DNA of 14,983 nucleotides from an uncultured Oscillibacter sp. (GTDB lineage Bacteria > Bacillota > Clostridia > Oscillospirales > Oscillospiraceae). Position 1 is the stretch's first letter. Every line of letters starts with the position of its first letter. The stretch is taken from positions 1 through 14,983 of the forward strand of contig CABSFC010000064.1 of assembly GCA_902476875.1 (NCBI GenBank), written 5' to 3'. The position numbers and the translations under genes are program-made. Below the pieces are notes generated by a model. It was not told the DNA's origin, did not search any database, and saw only the letters and a list, made by a program, of their open reading frames with translations. Below are positions 1 through 6,816 of this stretch, in pieces.

Positions 1-35
1 GCTGGCCGCCCGCCCTTTTCAAAAGGAGGAACCCC

Positions 36-584
36 ATGCCAGGAAGAAACCCTATCCAGGAGCAGGAGTATAACAAGAAGGTCACAAAGGCGGCGGAGAG
101 CTTCTGGTCCGCATTCCAGATGACGGAAAACGGAAAGGTGAAGAGTACGCTGCTGCTGTACTCCTTCTGCCTTTGTTGGGTGTTCATTGCCGTTTACGGC
201 GTGCTGTTCTTCTTTTTGCTGGACCCGCTGGACGCGCTGACCGCCGGTATGCCCACCGCTGTTGTGAATCTGGTGGAGGCGCTGGTGCCCACGGTGATCG
301 GCGCGGCGGTCTGCGGCCTGACCTGGTTTTTATCCAGGACGGAAAAGCGGCTGCTGCCGGCGGCGTATCTGTGGATGCTGTTGCTGCTGCTGGCCTGCCT
401 CATTACGCTGCTGATCTATTCGGACGGCGACCGGGAGGTCCGGCTGATGGCCCTGCAGTTTTTCGCAATGTTTGTGCTGCCTCCGCTTGTTGTGGGCGGC
501 GGCTCGTCCATGTTCCTGTACTACCGATACTGGAAAAATAAGCCCCCTGTTGCGCCCGCGGCAGAGCTTAAGAAAAGGCAGTGA
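36..584 (+). CDS. Four-helix integral membrane protein, unknown function
   Basis: The 182-residue product has no family I recognise. It starts with a polar cytoplasmic-looking stretch (residues 1-36), followed by four hydrophobic segments at about 38-62, 78-99, 106-128 and 139-165. A short basic tail ends in KKRQ. The start is well supported by an AAAAGGAGGA ribosome binding site at 21-30, five bases upstream of the ATG. The gene lies four bases before the HAD hydrolase start, so the two are probably co-transcribed; any promoter is outside the window. The architecture fits a small accessory membrane protein rather than a transporter. No catalytic or binding motif is visible, so I assign no function. 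Confidence 0.85.
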   Translation: MPGRNPIQEQEYNKKVTKAAESFWSAFQMTENGKVKSTLLLYSFCLCWVFIAVYGVLFFFLLDPLDALTAGMPTAVVNLVEALVPTVIGAAVCGLTWFLSRTEKRLLPAAYLWMLLLLLACLITLLIYSDGDREVRLMALQFFAMFVLPPLVVGGGSSMFLYYRYWKNKPPVAPAAELKKRQ

Positions 585-588
585 GACT

Positions 589-1362
589 ATGATCGATACC
601 GTATTATTTGATATGGGCGGAACACTGGAGGACATCTACACCGATGACGCCAGCCGCGAAGCTTCCGCCCGCGAGGTCCTTCGTATCCTTCGTGAGAAGG
701 GGATCGAGGTGTCCGTGGATATTCCCACCGCCGTCAAAAAGCTGGCGGACGGCTGGGACCGTTACGCAGCGTACCGCGCCCCCACGAACCGTGAATTGAA
801 GCCGGAGGAGATCTGGGGCAATTATGTCCTGACGGACTTCGGCCTGGATTTTGAAACCGTGAAGCCCTTCGCGGAGGAGCTGGCCCACATGTGGGAGGTC
901 ACCTACTACCACCGCACCCTTCGTCCCGGCGTTGTGGAGATGTTGGAAGGGCTGAAGGGCCTGGGCATGAAGCTGGGCGTCATCAGCAATACCGCCAGTT
1001 TGTACCAGGTGTTCGCGATTTTGAAGGAGTACGGCATCCGGGATTACTTCCAGGATGTGACGCTGTCCTCCGTTACCGGCTACCGCAAGCCGGATCCCAA
1101 TATCTTCCGCGTGTCCCTGAATCAGGTGCAGTCTGACCCGTCTGCCTGCGCCTATGTGGGCGATACGTTTTCCCGGGATGTCATCGGCCCCCAGAGAGTG
1201 GGCTTCGGCGTGACGTTCCACATTCATTCCCATCTGACGGCATCCCGCGACAAGGATGTGCCCAGGGATGTGAAGCCCACATACAGCATCAGTGATATCT
1301 ATGAGGTCTATCCGATCCTGAAAGAACGAATTTTGGCAGAAAAGCTGGCGAAAGCACAGTGA
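589..1362 (+). CDS. HAD superfamily hydrolase (atypical motif I)
   Basis: The 257-residue protein has the ordered HAD motifs: nucleophile Asp8 in FDMGGTL, motif II Ser133 in GVISNTAS, motif III Lys167 in GYRKPDP, and motif IV GDTFSRD at 191-197. A helical C1-type cap lies at about 15-110. HAD enzymes use the first Asp as nucleophile for phosphoester or C-halogen cleavage. In ordinary phosphatases the residue two after it is a second Asp acting as general acid, but here it is Gly10, so the reaction is uncertain. I chose the ATG at 589 because the protein then begins right at the first Rossmann strand; a longer in-frame start at 472 would overlap the upstream gene. The ribosome binding site is weak (AAGGCAG), consistent with coupling to the gene four bases upstream. 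Confidence 0.88.
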   Translation: MIDTVLFDMGGTLEDIYTDDASREASAREVLRILREKGIEVSVDIPTAVKKLADGWDRYAAYRAPTNRELKPEEIWGNYVLTDFGLDFETVKPFAEELAHMWEVTYYHRTLRPGVVEMLEGLKGLGMKLGVISNTASLYQVFAILKEYGIRDYFQDVTLSSVTGYRKPDPNIFRVSLNQVQSDPSACAYVGDTFSRDVIGPQRVGFGVTFHIHSHLTASRDKDVPRDVKPTYSISDIYEVYPILKERILAEKLAKAQ

Positions 1363-1410
1363 GTGCGCCGTCTAGCTTTGATATACAAGCTTGAAAAGCG
1401 GCCTGACAAG

Positions 1411-1444
1411 GCTCTCCCGGACAGCCGTCCGGGGGAGCTTTTTT
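1411..1444 (+). terminator. Rho-independent terminator after the HAD gene
   Basis: A 12-bp stem (GCTCTCCCGGAC pairing with GTCCGGGGGAGC, one G-U pair) with a four-base AGCC loop is followed directly by a run of six T. It lies 49 bases beyond the HAD stop codon and should end the 36-1362 transcript. Confidence 0.92.
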
Positions 1445-1478
1445 GCGTCTGGTGGGTTTGCAGTCAGAAAAATGTCTA

Positions 1479-1507
1479 TTGTGGCGGCCCGCGAAACGTG
1501 CTATACT
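1479..1507 (+). promoter_or_regulatory. Promoter of the glyoxalase-like gene
   Basis: A -35 box TTGTGG (1479-1484) and a -10 box TATACT (1502-1507) are separated by exactly 17 bases, and a TG precedes the -10 by one base (extended -10). The start of transcription would fall near 1514, within the GAGGTGA ribosome binding site region, so the 5' leader would be only about 12 bases. Confidence 0.75.
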
Positions 1508-1525
1508 ATCGACGAGGTGAGAGCA

Positions 1526-1891
1526 ATGCTGACATTCAATCATTTTAATTTCAACGTGAGCGATCTGGAACGGTCCATCCGGTTTTACAAGGATGCATTG
1601 GGCCTGGAGCCGGTGCGCCGGAAGGAGGCGGAGGACGGAAGCTTTATCATCGTGTTCCTTGGGGACGGGAAGACGGACTTCCGCCTGGAATTGACCTGGC
1701 TGCGGGACCATCCCCAGAAGTACGACCTGGGGGAGTGCGAGTTCCACCTGGCCATGCAGGCGGAGGACTTCGCCGCGTCCCACGCCCGCCACGACGCTTT
1801 GGGCTGCATCTGCTATGAGAATCCCGCCATGGGCATCTACTTCATCAGCGACCCGGACGGGTACTGGATCGAGATCATCCCCACCCGGTGA
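1526..1891 (+). CDS. Glyoxalase I-like VOC protein (lactoylglutathione lyase family)
   Basis: The 121-residue protein has the paired beta-alpha-beta-beta-beta modules of the vicinal oxygen chelate fold. All four metal-ligand positions of bacterial glyoxalase I are present: His6, Glu55 (in RLELTW), His74 (in EFHLAM) and Glu116 (in YWIEIIP). The FYKDALGLE and DPDGYWIEI signatures are typical. The family isomerises thiol-methylglyoxal hemithioacetals, but in a clostridial cell the thiol partner need not be glutathione, and other VOC activities remain possible. The ATG at 1526 follows GAGGTGA at 1514-1520 and starts at the first VOC strand, whereas the longer open frame reads through the upstream promoter. 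It is preceded by its own promoter. The lipoprotein gene follows 87 bases later. Confidence 0.88.
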   Translation: MLTFNHFNFNVSDLERSIRFYKDALGLEPVRRKEAEDGSFIIVFLGDGKTDFRLELTWLRDHPQKYDLGECEFHLAMQAEDFAASHARHDALGCICYENPAMGIYFISDPDGYWIEIIPTR

Positions 1892-1978
1892 CGGCCGGGC
1901 GGCGTGTGCCGACGGCGGTGTGGAGACCGCGGAAGCCGCGATCCAATAAACATATCAGAAGCAATGGAGGAGAAAACA

Positions 1979-2503
1979 ATGAAAAGAATGTGTGCTGTAT
2001 TTCTGGCGATGGTTTTGGCGCTGGCTCTGGCAGGCTGCGGCGGCAGCGGGCAGGCGTCCAGCGAGGGTCGAGTCGGCGACACGATGGAGACCTATTTTTT
2101 CGACTTCACGGTCAACAGCGCGTATCTCTGCACGGAGTATGAGGGCTATGTCCCGGTGGACGGCAATGTTCTGCTGGTGGCGGATGTAACGGTGAAGAAC
2201 ACCTTCCAAAAGAGCATTGAGATGTACGACACCGATTTCCAGATCCAGTGGGGAGACGGCGACGAGGATTACGGCTATCCCATCACCATTGACATGGAGA
2301 CCGGGGAGGAGCTGGATCCCGTCAGCGACGAGCAGCTGCCCGGTACATATAATCTGGGTGTGAACGCGGAGCGCGGCGGCGTGCTGGTGTACGAGGTGCC
2401 GGCGGACCACGTGGACTTCTCCATCTCCCACCTGGAACAGTTCGACGACGGCAGCGAGGGAGACGTCTACTTCGTCTACTTCACCGCCGAGGACCAGACC
2501 TGA
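1979..2503 (+). CDS. Small lipoprotein, DUF4352-like fold suspected
   Basis: The 174-residue product opens with a textbook lipoprotein signal: MKR, a hydrophobic core at residues 5-18, then the lipobox LAGC with Cys20 as the lipidated residue. A Gly/Ser linker follows, then an acidic beta-rich domain (about 35-172) with VLLVADVTVKNTFQKSIEMYDTDFQIQW. Alternation like this is seen in extracellular immunoglobulin-like DUF4352 lipoproteins (a resemblance, not a firm assignment). It is expected on the outer face of the membrane; its ligand is unknown. The start is fixed by GGAGGAG at 1966-1972. The 87-base gap after the glyoxalase gene holds no convincing promoter, only a small hairpin (CGCGG-AAG-CCGCG), so read-through from the 1479 promoter is plausible. 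Confidence 0.85.
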   Translation: MKRMCAVFLAMVLALALAGCGGSGQASSEGRVGDTMETYFFDFTVNSAYLCTEYEGYVPVDGNVLLVADVTVKNTFQKSIEMYDTDFQIQWGDGDEDYGYPITIDMETGEELDPVSDEQLPGTYNLGVNAERGGVLVYEVPADHVDFSISHLEQFDDGSEGDVYFVYFTAEDQT

Positions 2504-2516
2504 GCACAGCAAAGCA

Positions 2517-2550
2517 AAAGGAGCACCTGGAACGTACCAGGTGCTCCTTT
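2517..2550. terminator. Bidirectional terminator between convergent genes
   Basis: A perfect 14-bp stem (AAAGGAGCACCTGG / CCAGGTGCTCCTTT) with a six-base loop lies between the lipoprotein stop at 2503 and the decarboxylase stop at 2568. It has T-rich sequence on the + side (TTTGATATTT) and an A-rich left flank that becomes T-rich on the - strand, so it can serve both genes. Confidence 0.88.
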
Positions 2551-2567
2551 GATATTTCCCGAATGGT

Positions 2568-3824
2568 TCACCACACCAAGGTGGCAAAGTAGTCCTCCAT
2601 GGTCTCCGCCCGACGGATCAGCTCCACGGAGCCGTCCTCCTTCAGCAGCAGCTCGGCGGAGCGGAGCTTGCCGTTGTAGTTGTAGCCCATGGCGTGGCCG
2701 TGGGCGCCGGTGTCGTGGATGACCAGCAGGTCGCCCATGTCTATTTTGGGCAGCATCCGGTCGATGGCGAACTTGTCGTTGTTCTCGCAGAGGCTCCCCA
2801 CCACGTCGTACTTGTGGTCGCAGGGGGCGTTCTCCTTGCCCATCACCGTGATGTGGTGGTAAGAGCCGTACATGGCGGGGCGCATCAGGTTGCAGGCGCA
2901 GGCATCCACGCCGATATACTCCTTGTAGATGTGCTTTTCATGGGTGGCCCGGGTGACCAGGTGGCCGTAAGGGGCCAGCATGAAGCGGCCCAGCTCTGTG
3001 TACAGCGCCACGTTGCCCATGCCGGCGGGGACCAGAATTTCCTCATAGGCCTTCCGCACGCCCTCGCCGATGACGGCGATGTCGTTGGCGGGCTGCTCGG
3101 GGCGGTAGGGGATGCCCACGCCGCCGGAGAGGTTGATGAAAGTGATGTGGACGCCGGTCTCCTCCTTCAGCTCCACCGCCAGCTGGAACAGGATGCGGGC
3201 CAGGGCGGGGTAGTACTCATTGGAGAGGGTGTTGGAGGCCAGGAAGGAGTGGATGCCGAACTCCCTGGCGCCCATGGCGGACAGGCGCTGGAAAGCCTCG
3301 GCGATCTGGGCGCGGGTCATGCCGTATTTGGCGTCGCCAGGGTTGTCCATGACCTGGAAGCCCTCCCGGGTCTCGCCCAGGGTGAACACGCCGCCGGGAT
3401 TGTAGCGGCAGCAGATCTTCCCGGGGATCTTGCCGATGGACTGCTCCAGGAAGTCCACCAGGGTCAGGTCGTCCAGGTTGATGATGGCGCCCAGGCGGTC
3501 CGCCAGCTGGAACTCACAGGCGGGGGTATTATTGGAGGAGAACATGATACTCTCTCCGATGACACCGCACTTCTCCGCCATCAGCAGCTCCGCCTCGGAG
3601 GAGCAGTCGCAGCCGCAGCCCTCTTCCTTCAAAAGCTTCAGAATGGCGGGGGTGGGGGTGGCTTTCACGGCGAAGTACTCCCGATAGCCGGGATTCCAGG
3701 CGAAAGCGGCTTTCAGGCGGCGGGCGTTCTCCCGGATGCCCCGCTCGTCATAGATGTGGAAGGGGGTGGGGTACTGGGCGGCGATAGCCTCCAGCTGGTC
3801 TTTCGTCACAAACGGTGTTTTCAT
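2568..3824 (-). CDS. Diaminopimelate decarboxylase-like PLP enzyme
   Basis: The 418-residue protein is a fold-type III PLP decarboxylase. Visible marks are the Schiff-base Lys54 in FAVKATPTP, the stacking His192 in IHSFLAS, the phosphate-binding SGGVGIPY (233-240), Glu277-Arg280 in ELGR, and the substrate Cys346 in GSLCENND of the C-terminal beta domain. The family converts meso-diaminopimelate to lysine. Two motifs differ from canonical LysA: EPGR is ELGR, and CESGD is CENND. Related carboxy-lyases acting on other basic amino acids or carboxynorspermidine share this fold, so the substrate is not certain. The gene stands alone, with its own promoter (3883-3912), a leader of about 50 bases and a modest GAGGT ribosome binding site. 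No lysine-pathway genes adjoin it. Confidence 0.82.
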   Translation of the reverse strand: MKTPFVTKDQLEAIAAQYPTPFHIYDERGIRENARRLKAAFAWNPGYREYFAVKATPTPAILKLLKEEGCGCDCSSEAELLMAEKCGVIGESIMFSSNNTPACEFQLADRLGAIINLDDLTLVDFLEQSIGKIPGKICCRYNPGGVFTLGETREGFQVMDNPGDAKYGMTRAQIAEAFQRLSAMGAREFGIHSFLASNTLSNEYYPALARILFQLAVELKEETGVHITFINLSGGVGIPYRPEQPANDIAVIGEGVRKAYEEILVPAGMGNVALYTELGRFMLAPYGHLVTRATHEKHIYKEYIGVDACACNLMRPAMYGSYHHITVMGKENAPCDHKYDVVGSLCENNDKFAIDRMLPKIDMGDLLVIHDTGAHGHAMGYNYNGKLRSAELLLKEDGSVELIRRAETMEDYFATLVW

Positions 3825-3882
3825 AGGCGGGACCTCGAATCTTTCAGTGTAGGACGGACCGTACAGCCCGAAATCGTGTACT

Positions 3883-3912
3883 ATTTTACGAGCTTTTTGC
3901 GCCGCCTGTCAA
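3883..3912 (-). promoter_or_regulatory. Promoter of the decarboxylase gene
   Basis: On the - strand a perfect -35 TTGACA (complement of 3907-3912) is followed after 18 bases by TAAAAT (complement of 3883-3888). Transcription should start near 3876, giving a leader of about 50 bases, too short for a lysine riboswitch. Confidence 0.8.
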
Positions 3913-4016
3913 GGAATTTGCCAAGAAACGGCAAACTGCACGGGATTTCCAGCTGAAAGGGAGCATGCTTTGGTGGGAATTTCCGCGCGGCGATGTCCTT
4001 TGGAAAAAACAATCCC

Positions 4017-4045
4017 TTGTTTTCCGCCCGTCCCGGCGGTACAAT
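4017..4045 (+). promoter_or_regulatory. Promoter of the yedF operon
   Basis: TTGTTT (4017-4022) and TACAAT (4040-4045) are spaced by 17 bases. An 8-bp direct repeat CCCGGCGG occurs at 4032-4039 and again at 4061-4068. An inverted repeat GGCGGT (4035-4040)/ACCGCC (4056-4061) brackets the -10 box and the probable start site, which could form an operator. The leader is about 35 bases. Confidence 0.72.
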
Positions 4046-4084
4046 AAAGAAAAACACCGCCCCGGCGGAGAAAGAGGAAGATCT

Positions 4085-4702
4085 ATGCGGAACATCATTG
4101 TGAACGCCATTGGCGAGCAGTGCCCCATCCCGGTGGTCAAGGCCACCCGTGCCCTGCGGGAGATGACCGAGCCCGGAACGCTGGAGGTCCATGTGGACAA
4201 TGAGATCGCCGTTCAGAACCTGACGCGGATGGCGGCGGGCCATCACCTGGCCTCCAAGGCGGAAAAGCGGGGGGAGAAGGCGTTCGTGGTCACCGTGGAG
4301 GTGACGGCCCCCGTCGGTGACGCGCCGGTGGAGGAGCCGGAACTGGCCTGCGTGCCGGACCAGCGGGGCGATCTGGTGGTGGCGGTGGACACCGACGCCA
4401 TGGGCCGGGGCAGCGAGGAGTTGGGCCGGACGCTGATGAAGGGCTTTTTGTTCGCCGTCAGCCAGCTGCCCACGCTGCCGAAGACCATCCTGTTTTACAA
4501 CGGCGGCGCGAAGCTGACCGTGGAGGGCAGCGACTCCCTGGAGGACCTGAAGAGCATGGAGGCCCAGGGGGTGGAGATCCTGACCTGCGGCACCTGCTTG
4601 AACTTCTACGGCCTGACGGAGAAACTGGCGGTGGGAGGCGTCACCAATATGTACAGCATCGTGGAGAAGCTGGCCGGCGCGGGCAAGGTGGTCAAGCCGT
4701 GA
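4085..4702 (+). CDS. yedF: YedF: TusA-like plus DsrE-like sulfurtransferase-like selenium protein
   Basis: The 205-residue protein has two domains. The N-terminal TusA/SirA-like domain (about 1-72) carries the CPxP motif with the acceptor Cys13 in EQCPIPVVKA. A linker (73-92) leads to a DsrE-like domain (about 94-205) with a second redox-type pair, Cys168 and Cys171, in TCGTCLNF. This layout is that of the YedF family, associated by comparative genomics with selenium metabolism. It probably carries a persulfide or perselenide between a desulfurase and an acceptor. The ATG at 4085 follows GAGGA at 4074-4078 and starts at the TusA fold; the longer open frame would read through the promoter. The gene overlaps the desulfurase by four bases, implying translational coupling and partnership. 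Confidence 0.9.
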   Translation: MRNIIVNAIGEQCPIPVVKATRALREMTEPGTLEVHVDNEIAVQNLTRMAAGHHLASKAEKRGEKAFVVTVEVTAPVGDAPVEEPELACVPDQRGDLVVAVDTDAMGRGSEELGRTLMKGFLFAVSQLPTLPKTILFYNGGAKLTVEGSDSLEDLKSMEAQGVEILTCGTCLNFYGLTEKLAVGGVTNMYSIVEKLAGAGKVVKP

Positions 4703-5841
4703 TCTACCTGGACAACGCCGCCACCACCCGGCCCAAGCCCCCCGGCGTGGCAGAGGCCGTGGCCGCGGCCATGAGCAGCTACGGCAACTGTGGCCGGGGC
4801 GTCCACGGCGACGCCCTGTCCGCTGCCAGGACGGTCTACGGCGTCCGGCAGCAGCTGGCGGACCTGTTCGGCTGCCCTCGGGCGGACCGTGTGGCCTTTA
4901 CGCCCAACTCCACCATGGCGCTGAACATCGCCATCAGCGGCCTGCTGGGGCCGGGGGATCATGTGATCTCCACGGACCTGGAGCACAACTCCGTCCTGCG
5001 GCCTCTGTACCGCCTGCGGGCGGGGGGGACGGCGGTGGACTTCGTGCCGGCCGACCGCCAGGGACAAATCGACTATAGCGATTTTGAAAAGCTGCTGCGG
5101 CCCAACACCCGGGCGGTGGTCTGCACCCATGCCTCCAACCTGACGGGGGACATGGTGGACATCGGGCGGGTGGGGGCGTTCTGCCGCGCCCACGGGCTGC
5201 TGTTCATCCTGGACGCCTCCCAGACGGCGGGGGTGTTCCCCATCGACATGGCGGCGCTGGGCGTCGACGTGGTGTGCTTCACCGGCCACAAGAGCCTGCT
5301 GGGGCCCCAGGGCACCGGCGGGCTGTGCGTGGGAGAGGGCGTGGATATCCGCCCCTTCGCCGTGGGCGGCACCGGCGTCCAGAGTTTTCTGGAGACCCAG
5401 CCGCAGGAGTACCCCACCCGGCTGGAGGCCGGGACGCTGAACAGCCATGGCATCGCCGGCCTGGGCGCGGCGCTGGACTATCTGGAGAGGACGGGCCTGG
5501 ACGCCGTCCGCGCCCACGAGGCGGGGCTGGCCCGGCGGTTTTACCAGGCCGTCCGGGATCTGCCGGGCGTCAGGGCGTACGGTGATTTTGACGCGGCGGA
5601 GCGGGCGCCCATCGTGACGCTGAATATCGCGGACCTGGATTCGTCGGAGGTCTCCGACGAGCTGGCGGAGCGGTTCGGCATCGCCACCCGTCCCGGGGCC
5701 CACTGCGCGCCCCGGCTCCACCGGGCGCTGGGCACCACGAACCAGGGGGCCGTCCGGTTCTCCTGGGGCTGGGCCAACACGGAGGCGGAGACGGACGCGG
5801 CGGCGGAGGCCGTCCGCGTCCTGGCGGAAGAGGCCCTGTGA
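4699..5841 (+). CDS. Class V aminotransferase: cysteine desulfurase / selenocysteine lyase-like
   Basis: The 380-residue protein has the full NifS/CsdB-type framework: N-terminal YLDNAATTRPKP, HASNLTG (144-150), LDASQTAG (171-178), the PLP lysine Lys198 in TGHKSLLGPQG, and the catalytic Cys336 in RPGAHCAP. The conserved FSWGWANTEAE region follows the Cys. The family removes sulfur (or selenium) from cysteine (or selenocysteine), leaving a persulfide on the Cys. Its place between YedF and DUF3343 matches the subgroup linked to selenium metabolism rather than the housekeeping IscS/SufS enzymes, and no IscU or Suf genes adjoin. Translation starts with GTG at 4699, inside the yedF stop (GTGA overlap), with AAGGTGG upstream. 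Which substrate it uses cannot be read from sequence. Confidence 0.9.
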   Translation: MIYLDNAATTRPKPPGVAEAVAAAMSSYGNCGRGVHGDALSAARTVYGVRQQLADLFGCPRADRVAFTPNSTMALNIAISGLLGPGDHVISTDLEHNSVLRPLYRLRAGGTAVDFVPADRQGQIDYSDFEKLLRPNTRAVVCTHASNLTGDMVDIGRVGAFCRAHGLLFILDASQTAGVFPIDMAALGVDVVCFTGHKSLLGPQGTGGLCVGEGVDIRPFAVGGTGVQSFLETQPQEYPTRLEAGTLNSHGIAGLGAALDYLERTGLDAVRAHEAGLARRFYQAVRDLPGVRAYGDFDAAERAPIVTLNIADLDSSEVSDELAERFGIATRPGAHCAPRLHRALGTTNQGAVRFSWGWANTEAETDAAAEAVRVLAEEAL

Positions 5842-5842
5842 C

Positions 5843-6079
5843 ATGCGGGAGAAGACGGAGAAGTGCGTGGTGACCTTCCGCACCACCACCGGGGCCATGG
5901 CTATGGAGCGAGCCTGCAAGGCCCGGAACCTGCAGGGGCGGCTCATCCCCGTGCCCCGCAGCATCACCGCTGGGTGCGGCATGTGCTGGGCGGCGCCGCC
6001 CTCCGCCCGGGAGGCGCTGGAGGAGCTGGTGATGGAACAGCGTCTGGATGTGGACGGAATTTATGCGATACGGATTTAG
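5843..6079 (+). CDS. DUF3343 putative Se/S carrier-like protein
   Basis: The 78-residue protein matches the DUF3343 family. A first beta strand CVVTFRTTTGAMAMERACK leads to a Pro-rich turn VPRSITAGCGMCW with Cys45 and Cys48, then a hydrophobic C-terminal strand. It is a small soluble protein whose CxxC pair could accept a persulfide or perselenide from the desulfurase (family knowledge plus inference). Its ATG lies one base after the desulfurase stop codon, with GAGG about 10 bases upstream, so the two are co-translated. The stop (TAG, 6077-6079) overlaps the ribosome binding site of the next small gene. Confidence 0.9.
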   Translation: MREKTEKCVVTFRTTTGAMAMERACKARNLQGRLIPVPRSITAGCGMCWAAPPSAREALEELVMEQRLDVDGIYAIRI

Positions 6080-6090
6080 AGGTGATGCCC

Positions 6091-6264
6091 ATGGCGGTGA
6101 ACTGTGAGGAGTGCGTCCACTACGATTACGACGACGAGCTGGACGCGTATTACTGCACGATGGACCTGGATGAGGACGAGATGGAGCGCTTCCTGCGCGG
6201 CTCCAACGACGCCTGCCCCTTCTACCGCCGGGGCGACGATTACCAGACCGCGCGGCGGCAGTGA
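6091..6264 (+). CDS. DUF6472-like four-cysteine mini-protein
   Basis: This 57-residue gene is easily missed because a longer open frame with no usable start covers it. It begins CEECVHYDYDDE and contains four Cys (5, 8, 22, 42) spaced CxxC...C...C, plus a very acidic middle (DLDEDEMERF). The pattern suggests a zinc- or metal-stabilised knuckle. It resembles the DUF6472 proteins of Clostridia, of unknown function (recalled, not searched). The ATG at 6091 is preferred over 6085 because AGAGGTGA at 6078-6085 is five bases upstream and would overlap the earlier ATG. It sits 11 bases after DUF3343 and 12 bases before the NUDIX gene, within one operon. Confidence 0.8.
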   Translation: MAVNCEECVHYDYDDELDAYYCTMDLDEDEMERFLRGSNDACPFYRRGDDYQTARRQ

Positions 6265-6276
6265 GGAGAACAGCAG

Positions 6277-6795
6277 ATGGAATTGGTAGACCTTTACGAC
6301 GAAAACCGGGCGCCGCTGGGCAAAACGGCGGAGCGCTACGGGAAAAAGGGACCCGGCGAGCTGCGGATCGTGGTCCACGTGTGCCTGTTTGACCGGCAGG
6401 GCCGCCTGCTAATCCAGCGGCGGACGGCGAACAAGCACATCTGGCCGGGGCTGTGGGACGTATCCGTGGGCGGCGGCGTGGACGCCGGCGAGACCACCCG
6501 TCAGGGCGCGGAGCGGGAGGTCCGGGAGGAACTGGGCTATCCGTTGGACCTGGCCGGCGTGCGGCCCACCTTGACGGTGAACTTCGCCGGGGGCTTCGAC
6601 GACTTCTTCGTGGTGGAGCGGGACGTGGACATCAGCGCCTTGACCCTCCAGGCCGAAGAGGTCAGCGCCGTCCGCTGGGTGACGCTGGAGGAGCTGCTGG
6701 CCATGGTGGACGACGGAAGCTTCATCCCCTATCCCAGGAGCTTTCTGGCGTTTCTCTTCGAGATGCGGGGGACCTTTGGATTCCCGACCAAGTGA
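6277..6795 (+). CDS. NUDIX hydrolase, IDI/YfcD-like
   Basis: The 172-residue protein carries a perfect Nudix box at residues 66-88: Gly66, five residues, Glu72, seven residues, then REVREELGY. The start MELVDLYDENRAPLG and the RANKHIWPGLWD-like stretch (RRTANKHIWPGLWDVS) resemble the isopentenyl-diphosphate isomerase-like/YfcD branch, whose members mostly hydrolyse nucleoside-diphosphate-linked substrates. The true substrate is unknown. GAGGAG at 6263-6268 gives a strong start at 6277. It is the last gene of the yedF operon, 12 bases after the mini-protein, and ends at a bidirectional hairpin. Whether it works with the selenium/sulfur genes or merely rides with them is unknown. Confidence 0.9.
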   Translation: MELVDLYDENRAPLGKTAERYGKKGPGELRIVVHVCLFDRQGRLLIQRRTANKHIWPGLWDVSVGGGVDAGETTRQGAEREVREELGYPLDLAGVRPTLTVNFAGGFDDFFVVERDVDISALTLQAEEVSAVRWVTLEELLAMVDDGSFIPYPRSFLAFLFEMRGTFGFPTK

Positions 6796-6816
6796 GGCTT
6801 CACGGCTCAGGACGCA

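Noticed and set aside
3825..3880. Lysine riboswitch before the decarboxylase
   Set aside because: The predicted leader is about 50 bases, far shorter than an L-box, and no fitting hairpins are seen.
2694..3956. 420-codon open frame on + strand opposite the decarboxylase
   Set aside because: Product is repetitive Gly/Val/His/Asp/Gln typical of antisense GC-rich frames, without a ribosome binding site; the opposite strand has all PLP decarboxylase motifs.
4606..5982. 458-codon - strand frame opposite the desulfurase
   Set aside because: Arg/Pro/His/Gln-rich antisense shadow; the + strand carries an intact class V enzyme with catalytic residues.
4085..6264. Selenocysteine (in-frame TGA) in the selenium-type genes
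   Set aside because: Each gene is full length with Cys at the key positions, and every TGA or TAG found is followed at once by a well-placed start of the next gene.
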